A stretch of DNA of 64,000 bases from Amycolatopsis sp. EV170708-02-1 (GTDB taxonomy: Bacteria > Actinomycetota > Actinomycetes > Mycobacteriales > Pseudonocardiaceae): the NCBI RefSeq assembly GCF_022479115.1, contig NZ_CP092497.1:2666001-2730000 (forward strand), written 5' to 3'. Made by a program: the position numbers and the translations under genes. The number at the start of each line of letters is the position of its first letter. The first letter of the stretch is position 1. Below are positions 35,111 through 42,252 of the stretch, piece by piece. The notes beneath the pieces are model-generated. The model saw only the letters and a list, made by a program, of their open reading frames with translations, ran no database searches and was not told the DNA's origin.

Positions 35111-35313
35111 CCGAGGCCGGCGTCGGCATCATCACCGCCGACCAGAACACCGCCTTGCAGAGCCTGCTCGTCGCCGTCATCGCACTCGTCGGGGCGGCCA
35201 CCAGCGCGGCCGCAGCGTTCGGCGTCCGCCGCCAGGCCGAACCGCTCGTGACCCCGGTCGCCGACCCGCGCGACGACGACGGCACCCGCCTCGTGCCCAT
35301 TCCGGGCGCGTAG
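35111..35313 (+). pseudogene. Small membrane protein fragment fused to the deletion point
   Basis: The plus frame ending at 35313 reads ITADQNTALQSLLVAVIAL and LVGAATSAAAAFGVRRQ, one hydrophobic helix followed by a polar tail (DDDGTRLVPIPGA). No start codon lies near its beginning, and upstream it is antisense to the integrase fragment. It looks like the 3' part of a phage- or element-encoded holin-like membrane protein; this family guess is weak. Confidence 0.45.
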
Positions 35314-35337
35314 GACCCACCGAAAGAGGACGCTCGC

Positions 35338-35612
35338 ATGAGCGAGACGAAGCTGACCCGTTCTGAGGTCGAAGCCCATCCGGCCGACCCGCACTTCAAC
35401 CCTGGCCACCCCGACCACAAGGCGTGGGCCAGCGGCCCGAAACCACCGGACATGCCGCCGGGGCTGGCATCGTCGAGCAGTTCAAGGACGATGAAGTCGC
35501 GCTGGCGAACGCCCCGGCCGAAGCCGGGATCGTCGCGGCGCACACCGACGCCGAGGTCGACGCTGAAGACCGCTACGCCAGTTCGCGCCGACCGGCCTCG
35601 GTGAGCATGTAG
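35338..35612 (+). pseudogene. Small element protein with an apparent frameshift
   Basis: ATG at 35338, after AGAGGA, opens MSETKLTRSEVEAHPADPHF and continues to WASGPK. Around 35455–35470 the coding character moves to another frame, which reads GIVEQFKDDEVALANAP then AHTDAEVDAEDRYA with very high GC at third positions and stops at 35612. The original frame turns into Ser/Arg-rich nonsense. A one-base indel is likely. Function unknown; its acidic, small nature recalls actinophage or element proteins near structural genes. Confidence 0.5.
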
Positions 35613-35809
35613 TACGGCCGCCCGTCGGAGGTGGACGCGTCGAACTCGCGGTCGACCCAACCGAGGTCGCGCATCTGCGCGAGCATGTCCGCCAGCCGCC
35701 GATGACTGACGGACGCTGCACGCCGGAGATCCTGGGCGTAGAAGCGCCCTTCGGTGCCTCCCGCAAGGAACACGTCCGCCAACCGGCTCATCTCTCGGGC
35801 TGACCGCAT
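35573..35809 (-). CDS. Small winged-helix DNA-binding protein
   Basis: 78 aa, nearly all one winged-helix domain: DVFLAGGTEGRFYAQDLRRA, VSHRRLADMLAQMRDLGW (recognition helix) and the wing DGRPYYMLTEAGRREL, which ends like PadR/MarR-type regulators. An internal ATG at 35791 is an alternative start. It overlaps the end of the frameshifted gene on the other strand. Probably a regulator left from the element. Confidence 0.68.
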   Translation of the reverse strand: MRSAREMSRLADVFLAGGTEGRFYAQDLRRAASVSHRRLADMLAQMRDLGWVDREFDASTSDGRPYYMLTEAGRRELA

Positions 35810-35882
35810 GGGCCGATTCTAGTCGTCCTCGTCGCCTCCTGGCGGCCGTGGAAGCCAAGCGAAGCGCCATGACGTACCCGTG

Positions 35883-36152
35883 TCACCCGGGCGAGTTGGC
35901 CCGGCCGGTTGCACCGGTGGCCAACTCCCCGCGCTCCCGGGAACCGCGTTTCCGGCCTGGCCACCGACAAGGCAGCTTCGGCGGTCGCGTTGCCGTCGTC
36001 GTTTCTTGGGCACGGCTACCCCTCTTCGGAGGGTCCGGCGGCTTGGGGACGTTGGGCGGACCAGAGTTTTTGTCGGTCGGCCGTGTGGGTGTGTCCTTGC
36101 CCGGCCCCGGATTCGTGGGGCTGGTCCCCGCAGGGTTGCGTTCGCGCGCCAT
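35883..36152 (-). CDS. Pro/Arg-rich small hypothetical protein
   Basis: 89 aa, starting MARERNPAGTSPTNPGPG, rich in Pro, Gly, Lys and Arg with no hydrophobic core, so probably disordered. The ATG at 36152 is supported by AGGAAAGG at good spacing; the frame continues upstream but without a site. Family not recognised. The 36153–36435 stretch before it holds no convincing gene. Confidence 0.4.
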   Translation of the reverse strand: MARERNPAGTSPTNPGPGKDTPTRPTDKNSGPPNVPKPPDPPKRGSRAQETTTATRPPKLPCRWPGRKRGSRERGELATGATGRANSPG

Positions 36153-36435
36153 TACCGGCCTTTCCTGGTTGTGGCTGAAAGGCCGGGGGCGGGATGGGGT
36201 CCGCCCCCGGCACCCGCCGCGGGTGCATTCCCCAGACGCGGCGGGAGAGCCGGGAGCAGGTCGCCGCGTGCCGCTCCCGGCTGCCCGCCGTCCTCTGGCA
36301 ACCAGGACGGCGGGGATCTGGAACCTGGTCGGCGCGCAGGGGAGGACCCTTGCGCCGACCAGGCGACCCGACGCCACGCGGGTGAGAGGGGTCCGCGGCG
36401 CCGGGTGGACTAGTGAAATGGCCGTCGCGAGCGGC

Positions 36436-36642
36436 CTAGATCCCCTCGTGGTGGTGTTCGCACTTCCAGGCGTCGCCGCCGTCCTTGTAGACGATCTGGC
36501 AATGCAGGCACCGGCGCTTCAGGACGAGACTCTCAGGCCACGTGGTGTAGATCGACGGATCGACCCGGCGGTGCTTGAGTGAAGCGAGCGGCGTGGCTTT
36601 CGTGACGACACCACGCGTCGCCTGGAGCTGTACCGCGGTCAC
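36436..36642 (-). CDS. Small putative zinc-binding protein
   Basis: 68 aa with RCLHCQIVYKDGGDAWKCEHHH, a Cys-x2-Cys … Cys-x-His cluster that could hold one zinc. The ATG overlaps the stop of the gene upstream on the same strand (36639–36642), so the two are co-translated. Family not recognised. Similar small proteins are common in actinomycete integrative elements. Confidence 0.5.
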   Translation of the reverse strand: MTAVQLQATRGVVTKATPLASLKHRRVDPSIYTTWPESLVLKRRCLHCQIVYKDGGDAWKCEHHHEGI

Positions 36643-36878
36643 GGTCCACGGCCCTTTGTCTCCAGGCGGACGATGTCGTCCTGCGCCTGCCTCAAGTTCG
36701 TGACGACCCTCGCCAATTTCGCACCCGGCAGAACCGCCGTAGGCCCATCGCCCAGCGCCATCGCGACCACGAGCCGCCCGCCGCCGTCTCTGGTCAGGCC
36801 GACCATCACGTCAACCGGTCGCCCGACTGTGTCGACCGTGCGCACCTGCCGCTCAAGACGCCATCCCCGAGTAGTCAC
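36639..36878 (-). CDS. Small hypothetical protein, divergent from the XRE gene
   Basis: About 79 aa from a GTG at 36878: TTRGWRLERQVRTVDTVGR, LVVAMALGDGPTAVLPG and LRQAQDDIVRLETKGRGP. No recognised domain; a small strand-rich protein with a helical end. The start is uncertain: there is no ribosome site, and TAGTGT seven bases upstream would fit a leaderless transcript. Coupled to the zinc-binding gene by an ATGA overlap. Confidence 0.45.
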   Translation of the reverse strand: MTTRGWRLERQVRTVDTVGRPVDVMVGLTRDGGGRLVVAMALGDGPTAVLPGAKLARVVTNLRQAQDDIVRLETKGRGP

Positions 36879-36921
36879 ATTCTTGACACTAAGAGCGACA
36901 ATGCCTGGTGAGAGGAGCCCC

Positions 36922-36977
36922 GAGGGGTGGCCATTCTGAGGGGTGGCCAGAATCCGGGGCCGGGCGACGTGAGGGGT
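36922..36977. promoter_or_regulatory. Direct repeats upstream of the XRE gene
   Basis: GAGGGGTGGCCA occurs at 36922–36933 and 36938–36949 (16-bp period), and GAGGGGT again at 36971–36977. An inverted pair ATTCTG (36933–36938) / CAGAAT (36948–36953) is interlaced. This is a plausible binding region for the XRE protein in the divergent promoter. Confidence 0.45.
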
Positions 36978-36981
36978 ACCT

Positions 36982-38208
36982 GTGGAGCAGAACAGCATTG
37001 GCGAACTGCTCCGAACCCTGCGAGGCGGCACGGGTCGGTCGCAAACCGATCAGGCCGCCGTGCTGTCCGAACTGTCGGGACAGGCCATCACCCGAAACGA
37101 GATCTCCCGTTGGGAGAGTGAGAAGAGGCTGCCGACGCCGTTCTGGCAGCGATACATAGCTGGCAGTTTCGGAGTAGAAGAGAAGAGGGTCAGCCGTGCC
37201 GTTTCGGCTGCACGGGCGAAACGGCGAAAGGGGAGGGTGGGCGGAGTGCAGCGGCGGGAGTTCATCGGAGCAATGGCCGCGTTGGCAATTCCGCTTGCTC
37301 GTACCGACCAGCCCACTGCCCGCCGGATCGGCCGTTCCGATGTCGCCGAATTGCGCCGCCGAACGGCTCGGCTCCGGCGTCTCGACAACATCATGGGGGG
37401 CGCCGAAACCTTCCCGGTCTACCGGGCCGAAGCGGACTTCACTCAGCGTTTGATTCGCGAATCCAGGCACACCGAGGACATCGAGCGGGAACTGCTCGCG
37501 TTGCTCGCCGAACAGCAGCAGCAAGCCGGGTGGGCGGCATTCGACCACGGGCAGCACGCACTCGCGGAACAGCTCTACGAAGACAGTCGCCAGAACGCCG
37601 AGGATGCGCGGGCATTGGATCTCGCGGGGAATGCGCTCGCCTACGCGGCGTACCAGCAGACCACGAAGCAGCAGAGCGGAACCGCCCTCGCCGCGGACTC
37701 GTACGAAGTCGCCCGGCGGGTGGCAACACCGAAGGTCTCGGCGCTGCTGCTCGAGCGGAAAGCATGGGCACATGCAACCGCCGGGGAAGCGGCCGAGGCG
37801 GATCGCGCGCTCAACCTCGCGCGCGAGACGCTGAATGAGCCGTCCGACCGGCCAGAACCCGACTGGGTGTTCTGGGTCGACGACGCCGAAATCGACATCA
37901 TGGCCGGTCGTTGTTGGACCGAACTCCGGCGGCCGCTGCGCGCGGTCCCGGTTCTCGAACGGGTCCTGGCGGGCTTCGACGACACACACGCACGGGACAA
38001 GTCCCTGTACTTGACGTGGCTAGCCACGTCCTACCTTCAGGCGCGCGAAGTCGAGCAGGCCGCGGCCACACTGGGCCACGCGGCGGACCTGGCGGCCGGT
38101 GTCACGTCGGTCCGCCCGGCACGCCGGATCGAAACGGTGGCGCGCCGTCTCGCCCGCCACCGTTCGACCCCGGCCGTCGCCGACCTCCTGACCCGTCTGA
38201 AGGCCTAG
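36982..38208 (+). CDS. XRE-family regulator with TPR-like C-terminal region
   Basis: 408 aa. The N-terminal helix-turn-helix is ITRNEISRWESEKRLPTPF near residues 36–54. After a linker with RREFIGAMAALAIPLA (a Tat-like hydrophobic stretch often seen in this group) comes an alpha-helical, Ala-rich repeat region resembling TPRs (LLALLAEQQQQAGWAAFDHG, ALAYAAYQQTTKQQ). Actinobacteria carry many such proteins, some in integrative elements. GTG at 36982 follows GTGAGGGG. Its stop lies four bases into the convergent cutA gene's end. Confidence 0.8.
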   Translation: MEQNSIGELLRTLRGGTGRSQTDQAAVLSELSGQAITRNEISRWESEKRLPTPFWQRYIAGSFGVEEKRVSRAVSAARAKRRKGRVGGVQRREFIGAMAALAIPLARTDQPTARRIGRSDVAELRRRTARLRRLDNIMGGAETFPVYRAEADFTQRLIRESRHTEDIERELLALLAEQQQQAGWAAFDHGQHALAEQLYEDSRQNAEDARALDLAGNALAYAAYQQTTKQQSGTALAADSYEVARRVATPKVSALLLERKAWAHATAGEAAEADRALNLARETLNEPSDRPEPDWVFWVDDAEIDIMAGRCWTELRRPLRAVPVLERVLAGFDDTHARDKSLYLTWLATSYLQAREVEQAAATLGHAADLAAGVTSVRPARRIETVARRLARHRSTPAVADLLTRLKA

Positions 38209-38528
38209 CTGCGGCGGGTGGACTCCTCGGCCCACGCCAGGTAGTCCGCAGAGCCGCGGACCAGCTCGACGGCCGTAACCTCCGGCTTGTCCCACGGGTG
38301 GTTCGCGATGATGTACGCCTCCAGCTCGGCGTACCTGGCGTCAGTCGTCTTGAACGTCACGTTGAACTCCTCGCCCCGTCCGCTTTCACCGAGGTGCCAG
38401 AAGAATGACGTGACCGGTCCACCGACCTGCGCGGTACCCGCGAGACGGGCCGCAACGGCCGCGCCCGCCAGCTTCTCGCCAGACTCGCGATCAGGGGTAG
38501 CTGTCGTCACGACAAGGTGAACAGTCAT
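38205..38528 (-). CDS. cutA: CutA-like divalent-cation tolerance protein
   Basis: 107 aa, normal for the trimeric CutA1 family, with a ferredoxin-like fold. Typical parts: VVTTATPDRESGEKLA, SFFWHLGE, EFNVTFKTTDARYAELEAYI and NHPWDKPEVTAVELVRGSADYLAW. CutA has been linked to copper tolerance and membrane protein biogenesis; the role in actinobacteria is not settled. It lies inside the element between XRE and a broken gene, so it may be cargo. Confidence 0.85.
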   Translation of the reverse strand: MTVHLVVTTATPDRESGEKLAGAAVAARLAGTAQVGGPVTSFFWHLGESGRGEEFNVTFKTTDARYAELEAYIIANHPWDKPEVTAVELVRGSADYLAWAEESTRRS

Positions 38529-38549
38529 GCCGCCAGACTAGAGCGGTTG

Positions 38550-39025
38550 TCAGCGGCTAGCAGCGACGATCACGCACCCCAGCCACACCAGCCCGGAGAT
38601 CACGGCGGTCGCGATCAGCCGCACGTCGGCCGCGGCCGCGACGATCTCCGCGTGGTCGTGCCCGACTGCCGCGTACAGGTCGCCGGCGCTGGTCGCCCGG
38701 AACTGCCATACGTGCGCGACTTCGTGCGCCACCGTCGCCGCCGGATAGCGGCACTGGATCCCGGTGGAGAACGTCAGCAGCTCGGGCTCGGAGTAGCCGT
38801 ACACGTTCGCCGCGCCGATCTCGGCCTCCATCGCCGCTGGCGAGATGAGCCGCACTTGCACCTGGTGCTCGCGAGTTGCTCGAGCGACCACCGGATCACC
38901 GATGCTGGATCGCAACTCGTCGCGGCTGCTCGCGTGGCTGCTGGTTGGCTCGCGCATACGATGCCGAAGAGGAGAAGGAGCCCGGCAAGTCGGCTGGTGA
39001 ATCGGCGTAAGAACTGATCCCGCAT
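38550..39025 (-). pseudogene. Exported HExxH metallopeptidase-like gene, frameshifted
   Basis: GGAGGAG precedes an ATG at 39025 that opens a signal peptide (MRDQFLRRFTSRLAGLLLLF, then GIVCASQPAATRA). The peptidase part, VAHEVAHVWQFRATSAGD with the HExxH pattern, and a C-terminal hydrophobic helix (LIATAVISGLVWLGCVIV), lie in another frame that stops at 38550. The 476-base span from ATG to stop is not a multiple of three, so an indel near 38890–38960 separates the parts. The downstream frame has its own ATG at 38957 but no ribosome site. Confidence 0.55.
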
Positions 39026-39192
39026 TGAAGTTCGCTCCTCCGCTTGGCGGAGATGAGGATCTTCAGTGGGTGCCCGGACGTTAGAGAACATGCGGGCACC
39101 CCACGGTTCTAAGCGGCACGAAAATGGCCTCTGACCTGGAATCGCAGGTATCAAGCAGTATCGCCCGGTGCCTGCCAAACCTGACCTGGTAC
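39026..39192. other. Non-coding end of the element
   Basis: No supportable gene. GTGGGTGCCCG (39066–39076) pairs with CGGGCACCCCAC (39093–39104) with a one-base bulge, a possible terminator between the broken peptidase gene and attR. Confidence 0.4.
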
Positions 39193-39237
39193 GTCTTGTA
39201 AACAGAAGGTCAGGGTTCGAGCCCCCTTGGCGGCTCA
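39193..39237 (+). repeat. attR: duplicated tRNA-Thr 3' segment
   Basis: 45 bases matching 34453–34498 except for one missing G in the T-stem. No D arm or 5' acceptor strand precedes it, so it is not a tRNA gene. It marks the right end of the integrated element. Confidence 0.88.
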
Positions 39238-39270
39238 AGATCGAATATCTCCGGGCCAGGCGAAGGTGGC

Positions 39271-39327
39271 GTGTCGCGAAAGCCACTTTCGAGACGTGTG
39301 ATGTCCCGAAAGTGGCTTTCGCGACAC
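39271..39327. terminator. Stem-loop of repeat family B
   Basis: Perfect 21-base arms, 39271–39291 and 39307–39327, around a 15-base loop; the stem core is GCGAAAGCCACTTTCG. It lies 95 bases beyond the xylanase stop, between attR and the xylanase gene. Related stems occur at 63632–63676. Confidence 0.7.
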
Positions 39328-39421
39328 GAACGCGGATGGGGCCGCGAGAGGCCACCGGGCACATTCGCTAGCCCCGTTGTCACTCAAGACCCCGGTGCTG
39401 CTCGCAGGGGGTCCACCGCCC

Positions 39422-40435
39422 TCAGGGGTTGATCCGGCTGTACGCCGGCTTCGGCCGCAGGTTCGCGTCGAACAGGCAGGCCGCGCCTTCGCCGGGGAAC
39501 GTGTCCGGCACCCACGAGTGGCGGTCGGTGAAGCCCCACGTCGTGAACTCCACACACCGGGCGACGGCGTGGCAGCCGTCCCAGAGTTGCTTGAAGTAGG
39601 TCGCCTGCGTGTTCAGTTTGGTCGAGTCGGCGGGCATCGGGATGCGAACGTCGGCCTCGGTGATGGCGACGTCGACGCCGAGTGCGGCGAAGCGGGCGAG
39701 GTTCGCCTGGTAGCCGCCGGGGAAGCCGTACCGCGTCGCGAGGTGTGCCTGGAAGCCGACGCCGTCGATCGGCACGCCTTGCTGCTTCAGCGTCCGCACG
39801 AGGTTGTACAGGGCGTCGCTCTTCGCGTTGAGTCCTTCGGTGTTGTAGTCGTTGATGTACAGCTTGGCCGAGGGATCCGCCGCCCGTGCCCAGCGGAACG
39901 CGTCGGCGACATAGCCGTCGCCCAGTTTCTGCTGGAACACCGACGCGCGGCGGGTCCCGTCGTCGTTGAACATCTCGTTCACGACGTCCCAGGCCCGGAT
40001 CTTTCCTCTGTACCGCCCCATTTCGGTGTTGATGTGCTGTTGCGTCACCGAGCGCAGTTCCCCGGCGGAAAGGTTGTTGACCCAGCCGGGCAGCTGGCTG
40101 TGCCAGACGAGCGTGTGCCCGCGGACGGATTTGCCGTTCCGCTGCGCGTAGTCGACGATCGCGTCCGCGCCGGACCAGTTGTACTGGCCGCGGTTCGCCT
40201 CGACGACGCCCCATTTCATCTCGTTCTCCGGGGTGACGCTGTCGAATTCCCGGGTGAGCACCGAACGGTAGTCGGCTTCGTTGGCCAAGTGGTTCGCCGC
40301 GACGGCGCTGCCGACGTAGCGATTCGTGATGTCCTTCAGCGGGCCGGCGGCCGAAGCCGTTGGTGCGTTCCAAAACGCGACACCCGCCATGGCGGTCAAG
40401 AGAGCGACTGTTCGTTTCAGGGAAATGGTGTTCAT
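39422..40435 (-). CDS. Secreted GH10 endo-1,4-beta-xylanase
   Basis: 337 aa. The signal peptide ends near residue 29 (NAPTASAA). GH10 barrel motifs: VTPENEMKWG near 70, RGHTLVWHSQLPGW near 104, WDVVNEMFND with the acid/base Glu near 153, and VAITEADVRIP with the nucleophile Glu near 260. It cuts internal xylan bonds outside the cell. There is no carbohydrate-binding module. AAAGGAGATCC precedes the ATG, 33 bases after the permease stop, so it is the last gene of the transporter operon. Confidence 0.95.
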   Translation of the reverse strand: MNTISLKRTVALLTAMAGVAFWNAPTASAAGPLKDITNRYVGSAVAANHLANEADYRSVLTREFDSVTPENEMKWGVVEANRGQYNWSGADAIVDYAQRNGKSVRGHTLVWHSQLPGWVNNLSAGELRSVTQQHINTEMGRYRGKIRAWDVVNEMFNDDGTRRASVFQQKLGDGYVADAFRWARAADPSAKLYINDYNTEGLNAKSDALYNLVRTLKQQGVPIDGVGFQAHLATRYGFPGGYQANLARFAALGVDVAITEADVRIPMPADSTKLNTQATYFKQLWDGCHAVARCVEFTTWGFTDRHSWVPDTFPGEGAACLFDANLRPKPAYSRINP

Positions 40436-40468
40436 CGTGGATCTCCTTTCGGAAATTGAACGGTGAAA

Positions 40469-41287
40469 TCAGCCCTTCACGGAACCGGTCAGCCCGCCGA
40501 CGATCCGCCGTTCGGCGAGCACGAAGAAGGCGAGCGCGGGGATCATCGACAGCGCGGTGAACGCGAGCACGCGTGCGGTGTCCTGGGAGTACTGGGATTG
40601 GAACGTCGCCACGCCGAGCGGCAGGGTGAAGTTCGCGGAGTCGTTGAACACCAGCAGCGGCAGCAGGTAGAAGTTCCAGCTGGTCACGAACGCGAGCACG
40701 GCGACGGTGGTGAGCGCGGGCGCGGAGAGCGGCAGCAGGATCCGCCAGAAGAACCCGAGCCTGCTCGCGCCGTCGAGTACGGCGGCGTCCTCGATCTCGC
40801 CGGGGATCGCCCGCATGAACGGCCGGAGGATCACGATCGTCACCGGCAGCGAGAAGGCCGCTTCGGGGATCGCCACGCCCCAGAAGGTCTCCAGCATCCC
40901 CAGCTGACGCAACCACAGGTACAGCGGCAGGGTCGCCACGCCGAGCGGGAACAACAGGCCGAGCGTGAACAGCGTGTAGAACCCCTCGCGACCCTTGAAG
41001 GTGTAGCGGGACAGGGCATACGCGGCCATCGATCCCAGTGCCACGGTCAGCGCCGTGGCGATCACCGCGATCAGCGCGCTGTTCCCCAGGAACGTCCAGA
41101 ACGCCGGTGAACCGAGGATCGCCGCGTAGTTGTCCCAGACCCACGGGCCCGGCAGGCCGGTGGGCGAGGCGTTGATCTGCGCGGTGGTGCGGAACCCGCC
41201 CAGCACCACGAACAGCAGCGGCACCACGGTGATCCCGAGGACGGCGATCGCGGCGACGTAACCGACCGGCGTCCCGGCGCGGCGCAT
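40469..41287 (-). CDS. ABC sugar transporter permease (MalG type)
   Basis: 272 aa inner-membrane permease of a CUT1 sugar ABC transporter with about six helices. The EAA loop reads EIEDAAVLDGASRLGFFWRI near residue 187, where the ATPase docks. The ATG overlaps the stop of the partner permease (TGATG). The ATPase is not in this operon; as in many actinobacteria, a shared MsiK-like ATPase elsewhere probably powers it. By context it imports xylo-oligosaccharides. Confidence 0.9.
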   Translation of the reverse strand: MRRAGTPVGYVAAIAVLGITVVPLLFVVLGGFRTTAQINASPTGLPGPWVWDNYAAILGSPAFWTFLGNSALIAVIATALTVALGSMAAYALSRYTFKGREGFYTLFTLGLLFPLGVATLPLYLWLRQLGMLETFWGVAIPEAAFSLPVTIVILRPFMRAIPGEIEDAAVLDGASRLGFFWRILLPLSAPALTTVAVLAFVTSWNFYLLPLLVFNDSANFTLPLGVATFQSQYSQDTARVLAFTALSMIPALAFFVLAERRIVGGLTGSVKG

Positions 41288-42252
41288 CAGTCCACCATCC
41301 TGGTCAACGCGCCATCGGTGTCCCGGCGCAACGCGAACCTCTGGTACAGCAGCGCGAACACGAAACAGATCACGAACAGGATCACCGCGACCGCGCTCCC
41401 GAAACCGAATTCGTAGCGTTTGAATCCGTGGTCGACCAGATAGGTCGCCATGGTCGCCGACGCGTTGGCGGGCCCGCCGAGGGTCATGATCCACACCAGG
41501 TCGAACAGCTGCAGCGAGCCGATCACCGACAGGAACACCCAGATCCGGATGGTCGGTCCCAGCAGCGGCAGCACGACGTGCCGGGTGGTCTGCCAGGCCG
41601 ACGCGCCGTCGAGCGCGGCCGCTTCCCGCAGTTCGGCAGGCACGCCTTGGAGCCCGGCGAGCAGCAGGATGATGCCGAAGCCGATGTACTTCCAGGTGAT
41701 CACCGCGAACAGGGTGTAGAGCACGATCCCGGGGTCGGCGAGCCAGTGCTGGACCAGCCCGCCGAGGCCGATGCCGCGCAACATCTGGTCCACGAAACCG
41801 TTCGGCTGCAACATGAGCAGCCAGATCACCGCGGTGATCGCCTCCGACAGCACGTAGGGCGCGAACACGAGCGCGCGGAGGACGGCGCGCCCGCGCAGCT
41901 TGCGGTTGAGCAGCAGCGCCAGCCCGATGGACAGCGGGAGCTGCACCACGAGGGACAGCCCCGCGATGATCAGGTTGTGCCCGATGGCGCCCTGGAACAC
42001 CGAGCCGGACAGGGCGTCGGCGTAGTTGCCGAGGCCGACGAAATCGTCGAGCGGGCCGAAACCGTTCCACTCGTAAAGGCTGTAGAACGCCGCGATCCCG
42101 ATCGGGACCAGCACGAATCCGGCGAACAGCACCAGTGCCGGCCCGAGCAGGAAGGTCAGTTCCAGCTTCTTGCGCACTCCCGGCGTCCGCGTCCGGACGG
42201 CGGGTGCGGACGGCCGCGCCGCCGCCCGCACCCGCGTGGCCGTCGCCGTCAC
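41287..42252 (-). CDS. ABC sugar transporter permease (MalF type)
   Basis: 321 aa partner permease with about six membrane helices and the EAA loop ELREAAALDGASAWQTTRHV near residue 215. The GTG start at 42252 overlaps the binding-protein stop (GTGA). The frame is open further upstream but lies inside the binding-protein gene in another frame. With the MalG-type partner it forms the channel for the sugar delivered by the binding protein. Confidence 0.9.
   Translation of the reverse strand: MTATATRVRAAARPSAPAVRTRTPGVRKKLELTFLLGPALVLFAGFVLVPIGIAAFYSLYEWNGFGPLDDFVGLGNYADALSGSVFQGAIGHNLIIAGLSLVVQLPLSIGLALLLNRKLRGRAVLRALVFAPYVLSEAITAVIWLLMLQPNGFVDQMLRGIGLGGLVQHWLADPGIVLYTLFAVITWKYIGFGIILLLAGLQGVPAELREAAALDGASAWQTTRHVVLPLLGPTIRIWVFLSVIGSLQLFDLVWIMTLGGPANASATMATYLVDHGFKRYEFGFGSAVAVILFVICFVFALLYQRFALRRDTDGALTRMVD

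Larger units (their letters stand above)
34499..39237. mobile_element. Decayed integrative element in tRNA-Thr, about 4.7 kb
   Basis: It is bounded by the tRNA-Thr 3' end and its copy at 39193–39237. Contents: a 5'-truncated tyrosine recombinase next to attL, a fragment of a small membrane protein, a frameshifted small gene, a winged-helix protein, three very small genes, an XRE–TPR-type regulator, cutA and a frameshifted HExxH protein. No replication, transfer or capsid genes remain. The size, the broken recombinase and several frameshifts show that it can no longer move by itself. Small actinomycete integrative elements or prophages are the likely source. Confidence 0.8.

Noticed and set aside
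39193..39237. Second tRNA-Thr gene
   Set aside because: Only the 3' part is present; there is no 5' acceptor strand or D arm. It is the attR copy.
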